Below are positions 49,501 through 60,694 of a stretch of DNA of 64,000 nucleotides, piece after piece (positions within the stretch are counted from its first letter, which is position 1; each line of letters begins with the position of its first letter). The position numbers and the translations under genes were made by a program. The DNA is from Clytia hemisphaerica. Its lineage: Eukaryota; Cnidaria; Hydrozoa; Leptothecata; Clytiidae. The stretch lies in contig CACVBU010000702.1 in the NCBI GenBank assembly GCA_902728285.1, forward strand, positions 1,278,929 through 1,342,928. Reading direction: 5' to 3'. The notes beneath the pieces were generated by a model. That model worked only from the letters and a program-made list of their open reading frames with translations. It did not search any database and had not been told where the DNA came from.

Positions 49501-52500
49501 CCCTTCTATAAAGTTATCCTTTTGAAAAAAACTTAAATGAAAGAAGTAACTCAATAATTAAATTCATTCCCCGTTCCAAAAATCCAAGTAAATACAAAAT
49601 AAATTTTCTTAGAAATCTTTTCCCATTACATTTCATTTGTTGTGTATGTTAAATCGTTTGTGACGAACGTTTTTTGAATGATTCTTTAAAAGCATTCGCA
49701 GCAAACGGAAAAGCATTCTTGGCGTACGGTTTCATAACTCAAGTTTCGTAAGCGTTCTTCACTAACGGTTTTCTTTTTAAGCCGTTTGTCACAAACAGGT
49801 TAAAAAGTATGAGCGTTCGTCGCGAACGGTTTCGATAAAACTTTTTTGTAGGGCGTTCGCGAAGGATGCAAAAGCATTCCACTCGTTCCGATTCGAACGG
49901 TTTCTGACCCAGTAGTGTTGTCTTTACTCTATATATACTGATTAAAAACAAACAATTGGCGTTTCTGAGAAAACTGCTTTGAAACTTTTTTCTTGTAAAA
50001 TTTTTTTTTATATTTCGGATTGAGTATTTTTGCCGGTATACGGTAGTAAAAAAGTGCTTAGAAAAATCCCTGCTCTACCATTTTTGTTTTGATTTAACTT
50101 TGTATTTTAATGACCAGCCAGGTCATTCATTTTAGGGCTATGCATGTTAGCCGGCCGGTGTGCCAGGGTCCAATCGGTGCTCACTGGTCAGGGGGATGTG
50201 AGAGTACACGCCTGCACCGTTGGGGGTCCTTTAAAGTGCCATCAAAAGCCGGCAAAAATTGCCAAGAATGACCTCCTCAATTGAGGCTGCTACACCCCTT
50301 TCTCACTAGGAAAAATGGCCGGTGGGACCAATCGAGGCCTCTACAGCCCCCACAGCCTACCACAGCCCTTGGGATACCCTCTGCCTTGCTTTCCCTCAAA
50401 GCCAGCACCCTTCATGAGTCACCGAAGCCTTTAAAAGGCTTGGAAAGGCTTGAAAATTGGTCAAAATTGGAAAAGAATGACCTCCTTTGGGCTGGTACCC
50501 AAAGGAGGTCATTTTTCGCAATTTTTGCCGGCTTTTGACAACACTTTGAGGAACTTTGAAGGACCCTCAACGGTGTAAACTTGTACCCTCACACCCCCCT
50601 GACCAGTGGGCACCAATCGGGGCCCCCGGGGCCCCCAGGGGCCGTCCATGGAAGTACCCAAAGGAGGTCAATTTTTGTTGTCGAACTTTTTCATACAGAG
50701 TTTTCTGTCGAATTTGTCGAACCTTTCTTGTTGACGAATTTGTCGAACCTTTCTTGTTGTCGAATTTGTTGAACATTTCTTGTTGTCGAACTTTGTCGAA
50801 CTTAAGAGCCAGTTTTTTTAAGAATGGGGTAGTTTGGGGCAGTTCCAATAGTTTGAAACTTAGATTTTTTTCATTTTTGGATATGTTGTTAACCCTTTCC
50901 GGACGCATGATTTCACGGCTATATGACGCAAACAAAAATTTGATTTTTGACTGGCTTCACTAAAATTGCAATAGAAAGTGATTGATAAAAGATATCACGA
51001 TAAGTAATACCTCGTTTTTTTCACATTAAATAGGGGTTTTGAAATACCAAAAAAAAATTTTTAAATATGGCTGACACCTGGTCACGTGACCGAAAAATCG
51101 GCAGGTTCTTTTTCGGAAAGGCAAAATTTTTGACTTTGAATAAAGAAATAGAGTTAAAGGTATTTGCTTTACACCTTGAACTTTGAATATGATTTAGAGA
51201 ATTGAATTACTGGCCGGGTAAAAAAAATTTAATGTCAAAAGCTTTCCAAGAATCTGAGTAAAGTGATTTTTTGTCCAAAATTTTGAGCAATTTTTCCCTT
51301 ACAGCAGGGGGGGTCCATGTACAAAAAAGCGGCATGTATCATGGGGTGGGTGGGTGTTTTCAAAAAAAATTTGCTGTTTAGTACTTGTGTATTATACATT
51401 GGGTGTCAGGGTCAAATTTCTGATTTGCTGTTTAGTATACGTGTACTATACAGGGGGTGTCAGGGTCAAATTTCGGATTTTCTGCTTAGTATTTGTGTAC
51501 TAAAAAGCCAAAATCAAATCAAATTGTGATTTATTTTAGATTTTTGTCGAAATTTTTTTTAAATTCTCAATTGTTTTTGTCAATTTTCGAGAAAATAATT
51601 TGAAAATTTTTTTATGGGAAGAACAAACAACTTGCCCCAAAGTTTCAAGTTTTTTGGCTTAAAATTTTTATTTTATGAAGGGGTGTAGGGGTATATTTGG
51701 TGGTTTTCTGGATAGTATATTGTACTATGTAAGGGGGGTGCTGGGGTATATTTGGCAGTTTGCTTGATAGTATATTGTATTATACAGGGGGTGTCAGGGT
51801 GTATTTGGGAGTTTGCTGGATAGTACTGGATAGTATATTGTAAAATATAGGGGGTGTTGGGGTGTTTTTGGGAGTTTGCTGGATAGTATTTTGTACATTT
51901 TGTACTATAGGGGTGGGTGGGTGTTTAAAATTGAAATTTGCTACAAAGTACTGATACATGCCGCTGTTTTGTACATGGACCCCCCCCTGCTTACAGATTT
52001 AGCCTGAGTAAATTTACAACAAACATTGAAAATTTATAATTCTAGTTGTAAACAAGATATCGAAAAGCGGTTTTTTGCAGGTTACGGGAAATTTATCTCA
52101 AAATCATTATTCAAAACTATGTTATTGTATTTTGGCGCGAAAACTGTTAAAATCTTCTACAAAGCTATGGGCCACCCGGTGGCCCGTGCGTCATATAGGA
52201 GCAGGATTCATGGGCCACCCAGTGGCCCGTGCGTCCGGAAAGGGTTAAGTACAATGAACTGAGTAAAATCCCAAAATATTTTGGTCTGAAAATCCATAAT
52301 GGCGGATTCATGCCAATTTGAAGTTTTTGACATTTTTGGGCATTGCACTTAAAAAGTTTTTTGATATAGAACCATGCTTTCTCAAATACAAATGAGGAAT
52401 TGGTTTTTGGTGATTCTGAGACTATGGCCAGTAAACTATACAATTTTCAAAAAAAATCAAAATTTTCAAAATGGTAGCTGGAGTTATGACGTCACAAAAA

Positions 52501-55500
52501 CAATACAAATTTGATTTTAGGGGTATTTTAGAGCCATCTGACCTGTCCCAGGGGAGTTTGTTACTGCTCAAAATAATAATTTCTGGTAGTTCAGTCCCTG
52601 GTCTATCCATTTGAAGTGATTGCAATAAAAAATTCTGGCCCTACTGGCCCCTAGAGGCCCAAAAAGCCAATAAGGTCTCAAAAAAGTACCAACTTTAGCT
52701 CAATTTTCCTAGAAATCCCAACATTGTCTGACCTCCAACTCTTCTGGTTCCTGAAAGACAACCCCCTGGTCTCTTATGATCAAAAGAGAAACTTATGTGA
52801 TCTCCTACCATAAATTTTTGGACCTACCGGGAGGTCCTTTAATTTGACCGTTGTCCGTTCGTCTGTTACAAGCTTTTCTCCGGATTGGCTCATTAGTTTT
52901 TTTTAATTTTTTGCACAATGATACAAAATGGCAATGCCTGAAAAGTGACGGAGCCCGATTTTTGAAAAAAATTTTTGGGGGGCAAATTTGGGCCAAAAAC
53001 TACCTAAAAATAAGGTTTTTTGGACTTTGTGCAAAATTGCTTCATTAGTTTTTCCTGATTTTTGGCAGAAAGATAGAGTGCAAGGTACCCTAAAATGTGG
53101 CTGAAGTAATTTTTCTCGGAAAATTTTTTTTTGTCGTCAAATACGGATTTTCGCAAATTTGGGCCAAAAAACTACCTAAAAATAAGGTTTTTTGGACTTG
53201 GTGCAAATTGCTTCATTAGTTTTTCCTGATTTTTGGCAGAAAGATAGAGTGCAAGGTACCCTAAAATGTGGCTGAAGTAATTTTTCTCGGAAAATTTTTT
53301 TTCGTCGTAAAATACGGATTTTCGTTTTTTTGGGGAAATTCCCTTTTACCATTTTCCTGTTAGCAGCTTTTCTCGGGATTGGCTCATTAGTTTTTTTTAA
53401 TTTTTTGCACAATGATACAAAATAGCAATGCCTAAAAAGTGACGGAGCCCGATTTTTGAAAAAAAAATTTGGGGGGCAAATTTGGGCCAAAAACTACCTA
53501 AAAAAAGGTTTTTTGGACTTTGTGCAAAATTGCTTCATTAGTTTTTCCTGATTTTTGGCAGAAAGATAGAGTGCAAGGTACCCTAAAATGTGGCTGAAGT
53601 AATTTTTCTCGGAAAATTTTTTTTTGTCGTCAAATACGGATTTTCGCAAATTTGGGCCAAAAAACTACCTAAAAATAAGGTTTTTTGGACTTGGTGCAAA
53701 ATTGCTTCATTAATTTTTCCTGATTTTTGGCAGAAAGATAGAGTGCAAGGTACCCTAAAATGTGGCTGAAGTAATTTTTCTCGGAAAATTTTTTTTCGTC
53801 GTAAAATACGGATTTTTGTTTTTTTGGGGAAATTCCCTTTTACCATTTTCCTGTTAGCAGCTTTTCTCGGGATTGGCTCATTAGTTTTTTTTAATTTTTT
53901 GCACAATGATACAAAATAGCAATGCCTAAAAAGTGACGGAGCCCGATTTTTGAAAAAAAAATTTGGGGGGCAAATTTGGGCCAAAAACTACCTAAAAAAA
54001 GGTTTTTTGGACTTTGTGCAAAATTGCTTCATTAGTTTTTCCTGATTTTGGCAGAAAGATAGAGTGCAAGGTACCCTAAAATGTGGCTGAAGTAATTTTT
54101 CTCGGAAAATTTTTTTTTGTCGTCAAATACGGATTTGCGCAAATTTGGGCCAAAAAACTACCTAAAATAAGGTTTTTTGGACTTGGTGCAAAATTGCTTC
54201 ATTAATTTTTCCTGATTTTTGGCAGAAAGATAGAGTGCAAGGTACCCTAAAATGTGGCTGAAGTAATTTTTCTCGGAAAATTTTTTTCGTCGTAAAATAC
54301 GGATTTTTGTTTTTTTGGGGAAATTCCCTTTTACCATTTTCCTGTTAGCAGCTTTTCTCGGGATTGGCTCATTAGTTTTTTTTAATTTTTTGCACAATGA
54401 TACAAAATAGCAATGCCTAAAAAGTGACGGAGCCCGATTTTTGAAAAAAAAATTTGGGGGGCAAATTTGGGCCAAAAACTACCTAAAAAAAGGTTTTTTG
54501 AACTTTGTGCAAAATTGCTTCATTAGTTTTTCCTGATTTTTGGCAGAAAGATAGAGTGCAAAGTACCCTAAAATGTGGCTGAAGAAGTTTTTCTCGGAAA
54601 ATTTTTTTTCGTCGTCAAATACGGATTTTCGCAAATTTGGGCCAAAAAACTACCTAAAAATAAGGTTTTTTGGACTTGGTGCAAAATTGCTTCATTAGTT
54701 TTTCCTGATTTTTGGCAGAAAGATGGAGTGCAAGGCACCCTAAAATGTGGCTGAAGTAATTTTTCTCGGAAAATTTTTTTTCGTCGTAAAATACGAATTT
54801 TCTTTTTTGGGGGAAATTCTGTTTTACCATTTTCCTGTTAGCAGCTTTTCTCATGATCGGCTTATTATTTTTTTTCATTTTTTGCACAATGATACAAAAT
54901 AGTAATGCCTAAAAAGTGACGGAGCCCGATTTTGAAAAAAAAAATTGGGGTAAATTTGGGCCAAAAACTACCTAAAAATAAGTTTTTTTGGACTTGGTGC
55001 AAAATTGCTTCATTAGTTTTTCCTGATTTTTGTCAGAAAGATAGAGTGCAAGGTACCTTAAAATGTAGCTGAAGTAATTTTTCTCAGAAAATTTTTTTTC
55101 GTCATAAAATTTTCAAAAAAGACGACCAAGTTACACAATGATAAAAAAAAATAAATCAGACGTTTTTGCATTGTTCTAAAACTTATTGTGTTTGCTCAAT
55201 ACCAATAATAAAATGTAGAACGCCTACTTTTATCTGATTTTGATCAACAGGTAGGTCCATTCAGCATGTTGCTTGTTTATCTTTATTTAAAAATATTCTT
55301 AACATTGCTTGAAAAATGACTAAAATTTGGGATATTTTGGCCCATTGGCAAACTTCAAAGGGGTTTAGGTCACTTAATTTGTTATAATATAAGAGCTATG
55401 ATGAATTTATATAAAAACAATGAAACTAGGTGAAAAAAGTTGTCAAATGTGCTTTTTTGGGCCAAAAAGGCTTTTTTTTCAAGTTTTTGACTAGAGTTGA

Positions 55501-58500
55501 GGTCATTCTATTGCAGCCAGTAATTGGCAGTTAGAAAGTAAATTTTATCTGAAAATCATGATTCCTCATCACATTCCAGAAAGGTTTCTAGGAAAATCAA
55601 ATATGGTACTCTTTGAAAGCTTATAGAGGCTGAAATTTCACTCAAAGGCGGCTTCTAACTCCCCTGACCCCCTTAATTTTGTAAAATTGACTTAAAAGTA
55701 CATTTTTGGCTAAAATTTTTGCCCAAAATGAGCACCCATTGATACTTGATTCTTGATTTCGTGAAAGGGTCCTATAGATAGTTCAAGAATTTATCAGAAG
55801 CTGGAACCTTTCCCATTATTTTAAAGATTAGGGCTAGCTCAAAGTCAGTCTTAACTCTAAAATCCTAAAAATCTTGACAATGCTGCTCAAAACAACAATT
55901 TTTGCTCAAGATTGAACAGCAAATGAGCCCACTAAGATAATGAAATCTTGGTTTTTGGAAAGTTTCATGGGGATAGTACAAACATTCATCAAGATCTTTA
56001 CCTCCTGATCTACCATTTAAGGATCAAGTCTGTCAAAATGTGCTTCTAAACTCTCAAATCTTCAAAGGTGAACTTTACCAACCCCATAAAACAATTTTGC
56101 TATCAACCTGTTTGCTCTCAAATGCAGTTAAATGAGCCCAAAGTTCAAATTATCCAAAGAGAAGGAAAGGTTTAGGAATATTTTGTACTTTTGGGCTTAT
56201 CTCTAAGTATTTAAAGGGAGAAAGGTTGATGGTAACGCTCGTCCTTCGGACTCGTGCAAATTACTATTTTCTCCTTTGTTACTCGTGATTAATCGTTAAT
56301 TGCACTCCAAACCATACGATTACTAGTACTAATCGAACTGTTCGATTAATTACGTCTGGTTTATCCCTTGGTAGTACACTCTGTGCAATTTGTCTGTTTG
56401 ATAAAAAAATTCCTGCATGGAGACCTCTGGGATGAAGTATGATTTATAAATAGCAACACTTTTCTCTTGTCGTCTCCCCCTCTCCCTCTCTCAACATTGC
56501 AACAACACTCCATAGCAGCAGTCAGTTTGAAAAATCTCAAATGAGAAAAGACAATGACAACAGACCCTCTACTGCAATGAATTTTGAAAAAAGCCATAAA
56601 TACTGGATTTGTGTACAGACAGCACTTTCACCCAGACAGTACCACACTTTAGTTTGCGTAGGCAGTTAGGAACATTTGGTGAGTTCCTGTGCGCGGCCAT
56701 AATAAAAAAAATCATAACCACACTCATAAAAAAATCACGTTTGCATCTTTTTTTACGGTTTTTTTCCTAGACGATATAGCAAACATAGTAAGTATAGCAG
56801 ACTGTTCCTTTTTAATTGACTGTAACAAATTTCTGCTTCAGTAGAAATTTCTCCAACTTTCAACAATGATAGAACAGCAGGCCTATTTAAACAAAATTAA
56901 CCAGGCGCATTTTATCTTTCTACTTCATCTTCAATGAAGCTCTGAAAGTCAAATAGAATTAAGCACATAAGATGTTCCTAAAATTGTAAAATACTGTTCG
57001 CGCTTTTGCTACGGTGGAGTGCATGTGCATGAAACTTGCGCTGTAACAAACTCGCCTTCTGTTGGCTGATTATATTGGGCATTTTGGCGTTGCCAGCCTT
57101 AAAGCAGTAGTTGCCTTTATTATTCCGCAACTCTGTCCATGATTTTAAATGAGCTAACAATATACCGTCAACTGCTCTAACTTTGGACTATCTGACAAAA
57201 CATGGGATGGCAATTCGGCCACCATTTCACCGAACCTCCAAAGTCATTTGATTTGAGTCAATAAACAGCATATTAAAAATTACACGATTTCTCTTTCGCA
57301 CCGAGTAGGCTTTTAAATCGTAATATGAAAAAAATCTGTAGTGGAACACATGCGGGTGTCTGGAAAGAAGAAGAACAAATTAGTGGTTGCACACTCTAAT
57401 TCTCCAATCGGCGTCCGGTCATTTTGAATGAAAACGAAAAAGTTAAAAAAGGGCACGCTATCAGTGAAAGTTATTGTGACATGTTATGACAGAAAGCATG
57501 ATTGATAAACTTGGTGGAGTTATCAAAACAAATTTGTTGTCAAAGAGATTTAACAGTAAGTGAAAATACAGGACAGATATCAACAGTCCCGTTTCGACCA
57601 ATCGTCCCAAGTTAGAGCAGTTGACGGTACTGCCATCTTGTTTTAGAATGAGAATTATTTTTTGTGCCAGTTCAAATGGAAATTTTTCCATCCAATCAGA
57701 TCGCGCGATTTCATTTTTTCTTTCTCTAGTCCAATAAGACACGGGATTTGAGTCACGTAACATCTCTATTGAAAATTAAAGGCCAATGTTTTTGATTTTT
57801 CTGAAGGAAAAGGTGGCATAAGGCTGGGACTATTTATTTAAAAGATAAGGGCAAAAAGGCACTTTTTGGGTAATAATTAAGATTTTACTTAGAAACTTTA
57901 ATTCTGTAAACCCCGTCCCACGCCGCCTTGATATTAGCGAGGGAACCATGTTGGCCACCTCTCCTGAAAATTTTAGATCAAAACAAAAAAGGATTAAATT
58001 CCTGTAACTTGATGAAAATTGACAAAAACTGGTTTTTGACTGTTTCTGATCCTAAAGTGCTATTTTTTGGTAAAATATTCATGTTTGGATTTCTAGAAAG
58101 CTTATCCATTCATTGTCAATATATTTTTTATTTGAAAGTAATTGCTTCATGGAATAAAAAGATAAAGTCAAATCTTATAGGGTAATTTAAAATAGAAAAA
58201 TTGCCTAAATAAATCGATTTCACATTTCGCCATTTTACCCTACACAAACAAAAGTGGCCAACTCTCAGGCATTGGGCCTGAGCATGAGACTCACACATTT
58301 TCACATTGTCGCATGCAATATTTGAAAGTTTTGATGTTTCCAATTTTTGGAACAAATGTTTCCTCAATTTTCCAATTTGTGGAACAAATGTTTACCTGAT
58401 TTTCGATTCTTTAGAAAAATGTTCTGATTTCTAATTTTGGAGAAACCAGGCTAAAATTTCAGATTTTGCTTCAAAATTTTTATCCCACACAAAATGAACA

Positions 58501-60160
58501 CCTCAATAAATTTGATTATCAAAGTAATAGTAATTAATGATCGAAGTAATTGAACGACACCAATTATTGATTAACAATCAAATTTCAAGTACCAAAGTTT
58601 CAATCCCGCAATGCTCTGTTTGAATGAATTTTCAACATTCTGGCTGTCCGTATTGGCGGCTATCGCATCGCTAAAAATAATCCTCACAAATATTTGAAAT
58701 ATTGGTCATTCGACAAATTTAACAAAAATAGTATTAATGAAAAATAGCCTCTCTTTAGCATCATAGTATTATAATGTGTTTTAGTGCTGCCAACATCCTA
58801 ATGCACCAAATTAAATCCCCACAAATAATTCAAGAAATATTGACCAATTGCCAAATTAAATCTACACAAAATTAATCCACATGTATGTATATGCCAAAAA
58901 GCTGTATCTCTTGGCAAAGGGTGTCAGCTGTAAGATAAATAAAGTACTACATTTTCAGTCTCTCACACTGCAAAATTAGCGTTAGATTACCGTGTATTGA
59001 TCCTGATTAAACAAAAATTTCTTGATTAGTACGTTAACTTCAATAAGTTTGCTTGACATCGCCTGGCTTAAGGTATGCAATTTATGTTTAACAAAAAGTA
59101 GTTCATTGTGTTATAAGCAAGAAAACTGATTTCTGAAAGTCTTATGTTATGATATTTTTGTTTGCAATCGGATACAGAAACTCACCAAATGTTCTTAACT
59201 GTTGTATATATCTTTAGGTTTGCGTTTTTTTTAGTTCCCCATCTATCCCAATCCCGAAGCAAAAGGTTATCATTTAATTTATTTATTTGATTGTTAGTGT
59301 GAAAAAATACATTCTTCTTCTTATCTCTTTAAACAGTAAAATATAAGTACCAGCAGGTACGTCCATTCAGCATGTTGCTTGTTCAATTTTTCTTTTCTAC
59401 TGCTTTAAATTTTCAGGTGTTTTAGGAAGTTTGGATGGTTATATGAACATTGTTTTGGAGCAGACTGAAGAATATGTCAATGGGCAGGTAAAGATCTCTC
59501 GAATTTTGCATAACTTCTGTTGTAACAATTTTTGATAGGACCAGCAAAATGTTTGATTTGAGTTGCTTTTGCATGGAAATTTTGATTTAGATTGTTGTCC
59601 AACTTCCATTATTTACACAGCACCTGCAACCTAAACTGTTTTTCAAAGTTAAATTTCGATTTTTTTCCATTTTGCTGAGTTGCAGGATGTTTTGAGACCC
59701 ATTTTCACAACTTAAGATATAGTATAGAGCGTGCCCTCAGCACCTCAGCCTGACTTCCCAATACCTTGGTGTGGGTTTCGACCTCTCCCAAAGGGTTGTT
59801 CCCTTGCCAAGTGAGCAGCTGCGATCTGGAGTCAAACCTTAGTGCAGCAGCCAAAGTTACTGACCAATAATGTCACAGTGCTATTATGTAAGACTTCAAT
59901 TTTTGTTTTTGCAGCTCAAGAATAAATATGGGGATGCCTTCATCAGAGGAAACAATGGTAATGCAATACTCATTTTCCCCTTTCATAAATAAAAATTGCT
60001 TTATTTGTATGCAATTTAGTTTTCTGGAAAACATTTCAATCCTCAAAAAAAGTGATTTTTCTCAAGTTGCACCAAATTTTGTCCATCTTTATCTTCTTTC
60101 AAAGGAATTTGTTTATTATTTTTAGTGTTGTACATAAGTACGCGGAAGCAGAAGGTTTGA
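43566..60160 (+). CDS. LSM6: U6 snRNA-associated Sm-like protein LSm6
   Basis: Four exons: 43566-43665, 59417-59487, 59915-59957 and 60126-60160 (TGA), with GT-AG borders and continuous frame. The product is 82 residues against 80 in human LSM6. LSm6 is one of seven Sm-fold proteins in the LSm2-8 ring on the U6 snRNA 3' end (nuclear splicing) and the LSm1-7 ring (cytoplasmic mRNA decapping). Sm1 motif: GRPVSVKLNSGVDYRGVL, then GSLDGYMNIVLEQTEEY. Sm2 motif: DAFIRGNNVLYIS, where the RGNN sequence contributes to RNA contact in Sm folds. The short basic end is STRKQKV. Exon 1 and exon 2 are 15.75 kb apart, very large for an 82-codon gene; that intron is filled with transposon-like sequence. The start is the first ATG of exon 1, aligned with the family start. 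Confidence 0.97.
43718..45561. mobile_element. 1.84 kb inverted-repeat element with GTAGAGTCCCCTGCCCAG ends
   Basis: The left end (43718-43747) and right end (45533-45561) match as inverses over about 30 bp. I see no transposase inside; 43800-44138 is open on the plus strand but basic and repeat-like. It is the first of a row of elements in LSM6 intron 1. Confidence 0.75.
45595..46832. mobile_element. 1.24 kb element with TACCGTAAATCACCGATTAAG ends
   Basis: Termini are exact inverses over about 22 bp. Each is followed inward by repeated (T)AAGCGCCCC(G)CTTGAAT words, three to four on each side. A second inner inverted repeat joins CTTTTCGCCTTTC(C/T)... near 45755-45795 to its inverse near 46445-46480. 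TA at both tips fits a TA target duplication. Non-coding. Confidence 0.85.
46830..47444. mobile_element. CAGTC-ended element with 5 bp duplication (GTATG), copy 3
   Basis: A 605 bp element (46835-47439). The ends CAGTC(A/G)GGTGTTTAAGATA and their inverse match for over 50 bp, with several CGGCAATTATTGCCG palindromes just inside. GTATG lies directly outside both ends. Its left duplication overlaps the last bases of the 45595-46832 element, so it inserted at that element's edge. Confidence 0.9.
47445..47999. other. Intronic spacer in LSM6 intron 1
   Basis: Between two transposon-like elements. The part at 47500-47560 is GC-rich (GCGGGCGGACGGGCGG). ACAGGACAG words occur at 47770-47820. No gene. 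Confidence 0.4.
49149..49330. repeat. Tandem repeat, about 50-60 bp unit, four copies
   Basis: Each unit starts GAGTGTTTCAAAGATCACTTTTATC, followed by (A)TCGCTTTNTT and AACTTTTA. The last copy is more diverged. Confidence 0.85.
49650..49910. repeat. Array of CGTTCG...CGAACGG palindromic words
   Basis: Six or seven partial palindromes of the form AGCGTTCGTCGCGAACGG, most with one to three changes, spaced about 20-50 bp apart. The best copy is at about 49811-49830. The regular structure with unlike spacers is unusual for a simple minisatellite. Confidence 0.65.
50167..50620. mobile_element. 450 bp inverted-repeat element with CCAATCGGTGCTCACTGGTCAGGGGG ends
   Basis: The left arm (50170-50275) and right arm (50510-50620) pair with few changes, including TTTGCCGGCTTTTGA and AGAATGACCTCCT in opposite orientation. 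The middle has its own ACCTCCTTTGGG/CCCAAAGGAGGT hairpin (50480-50510). Confidence 0.8.
50690..50805. repeat. 27 bp tandem repeat
   Basis: Four units of GTCGAATTTGTCGAACCTTTCTTGTT with small changes, between two larger elements in LSM6 intron 1. Confidence 0.85.
50889..52248. mobile_element. 1.35 kb piggyBac-like element with CCCTTTCCGGACGCA ends
   Basis: Element 50893-52244: CCCTTTCCGGACGCA and its exact inverse TGCGTCCGGAAAGGG are flanked by TTAA on both sides. TTAA-CCCT is the classical piggyBac junction. Near the right end GGCCACCCGGTGGCCCGTGCG repeats once. It has no transposase; a second element is nested at 51305-51989. Confidence 0.88.
51298..51996. mobile_element. Nested hAT-like element with minisatellite interior
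   Basis: CAGGGGGGGTCCATGTAC (51305-) and its inverse (to 51989) are flanked by CTTACAG on both sides. Arms extend about 40 bp (GCGGCATGTATCA). The inside is about ten imperfect 50-60 bp units with GATAGTATATTGTA and GGGGGTGTNAGGGT words. It lies inside the piggyBac-like element 50893-52244. Confidence 0.85.
52249..52815. other. Intronic spacer in LSM6 intron 1
   Basis: No gene or clear repeat boundary. GC-poor sequence with CTGGCCCCTAGAGGCCC at 52648-52664, an imperfect palindrome. Confidence 0.4.
52816..55110. repeat. Satellite-like array, about 494 bp unit (family P, copy 2)
   Basis: Starts with the TTTTTGGACCTACC hairpin and a short GTCCGTTCGTCTG run. The unit marked by CCTGTTAGCAGCTTTTCTC recurs at about 53356, 53850, 54344 and 54834, a period of about 490-494 bp. 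Each unit holds two copies of a 170 bp subrepeat (GGTTTTTTGGACTTNGTGC, GAAAGATAGAGTGCAAGGTACCC, GTGGCTGAAGTAATTTTTCTCGG). The middle units are almost identical. Frames on the minus strand repeat with it and carry no known domain. Confidence 0.9.
55111..56659. other. Repeat-like non-coding sequence in LSM6 intron 1
   Basis: 55240-55277 carries AGGTAGGTCCATTCAGCATGTTGCTTG, also at 59353 and inverted at 14495. At 55300-56220 is AT-rich prose-like sequence without a frame. 56230-56370 is rich in CGATTA/TAATCG words. No exon found. Confidence 0.4.
56660..57161. repeat. Dispersed repeat A, copy 2
   Basis: Same orientation as 22262-22790. It stops at AACAATA, where the 57162 element inserted. Confidence 0.75.
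57162..57629. mobile_element. 468 bp element with TACCGTCAACTGCTCTAACTT ends
   Basis: Exact 21 bp inverse termini, with TA at both tips. It separates repeat A from inverted repeat B, so it probably inserted into a composite A-B element. Non-coding. Confidence 0.85.
57635..58245. repeat. Dispersed repeat B, copy 2 (inverted)
   Basis: Inverse of 16190-16875 with many point changes and small gaps. Confidence 0.7.
58246..59416. other. 3' end of LSM6 intron 1
   Basis: AT-rich, no gene. 59349-59380 carries the dispersed GTCCATTCAGCATGTTGCTTGTT word. The intron ends in TTTAAATTTTCAG before exon 2. Confidence 0.5.
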
Positions 60161-60694
60161 AATTGTCATGTTCTGTTGAGTTATTTCGTGTTGACTACGT
60201 GCAGTAACAGGGTGAAAACCTTCATACAATCACCGCTGTCTAGATAAATGTCAAAATGAAGAACAGGAGGCTTCGTTTATCAATTTCTGAATATTTGTTT
60301 TTGAACGGCAATCTTTTTATATTTATGTAAATAGTAATCATATTTTTGTTTTAGGGCAATCAGAATAAAAGATACTTGCGTTTTCTTTTTGCTGAATCTC
60401 ACCCCAAATGCAACCTTAGTAAAAAATGTGTTTCCTGGGTTGCAAGTGAAGGAAAAGGTTCTTTTTCTCTTCTTGATTTTAGTGAAATATGTTCGCACTC
60501 ATCATAGCTGACTTTAAGAAATCCATTTGTTTTTCTTAAAAAAATTAGGCTTTGTCTGGCTTGGCAAAACACCCACTTTAGCCTGTTACAATATTTTTGT
60601 CAAATCCATCAATTATTTTGTTTATTATATTTGTTATATGTTCTTTATATTTTTCAGTAAAAATAAGCAAACCATAATTCAAAAATAATTCAAT
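60161..60694. other. Intergenic, LSM6 to TBCA
   Basis: 534 bp between same-strand genes, holding the LSM6 3' UTR and the TBCA promoter/5' UTR. TTTTTCAG at 60650-60657 could be an acceptor for a TBCA 5' UTR exon. No other feature. Confidence 0.45.

Larger units (their letters stand above)
48000..50152. mobile_element. 2.15 kb element with about 50 bp inverted ends (GGCTARCATGCATAGCCC)
   Basis: 48000-48049 and 50103-50152 are inverses with one or two changes, through CTAAAATGAATGACCTGGCTGGTCATTAAAATA. Inside are a tandem repeat (49149-49330), an array of CGTTCG-type palindromic words (49650-49910), and 48655-48702, which recurs at 24022-24076. No transposase seen. Confidence 0.85.

Noticed and set aside
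49149-49910. CRISPR-like array of repeats and spacers
   Set aside because: The genome is animal, unit spacing is irregular, units diverge, and the array lies inside a DNA transposon; no cas genes.
50567-50935. 122-codon minus-strand frame
   Set aside because: Crosses the 27 bp tandem repeat and the ends of two elements; an artefact of repeats.
53176-54475. Repeated protein-like frames on the minus strand with Cys/Lys-rich sequence
   Set aside because: They recur because the DNA is a 494 bp tandem repeat. Frames break between units and there is no domain, so they are not genes.
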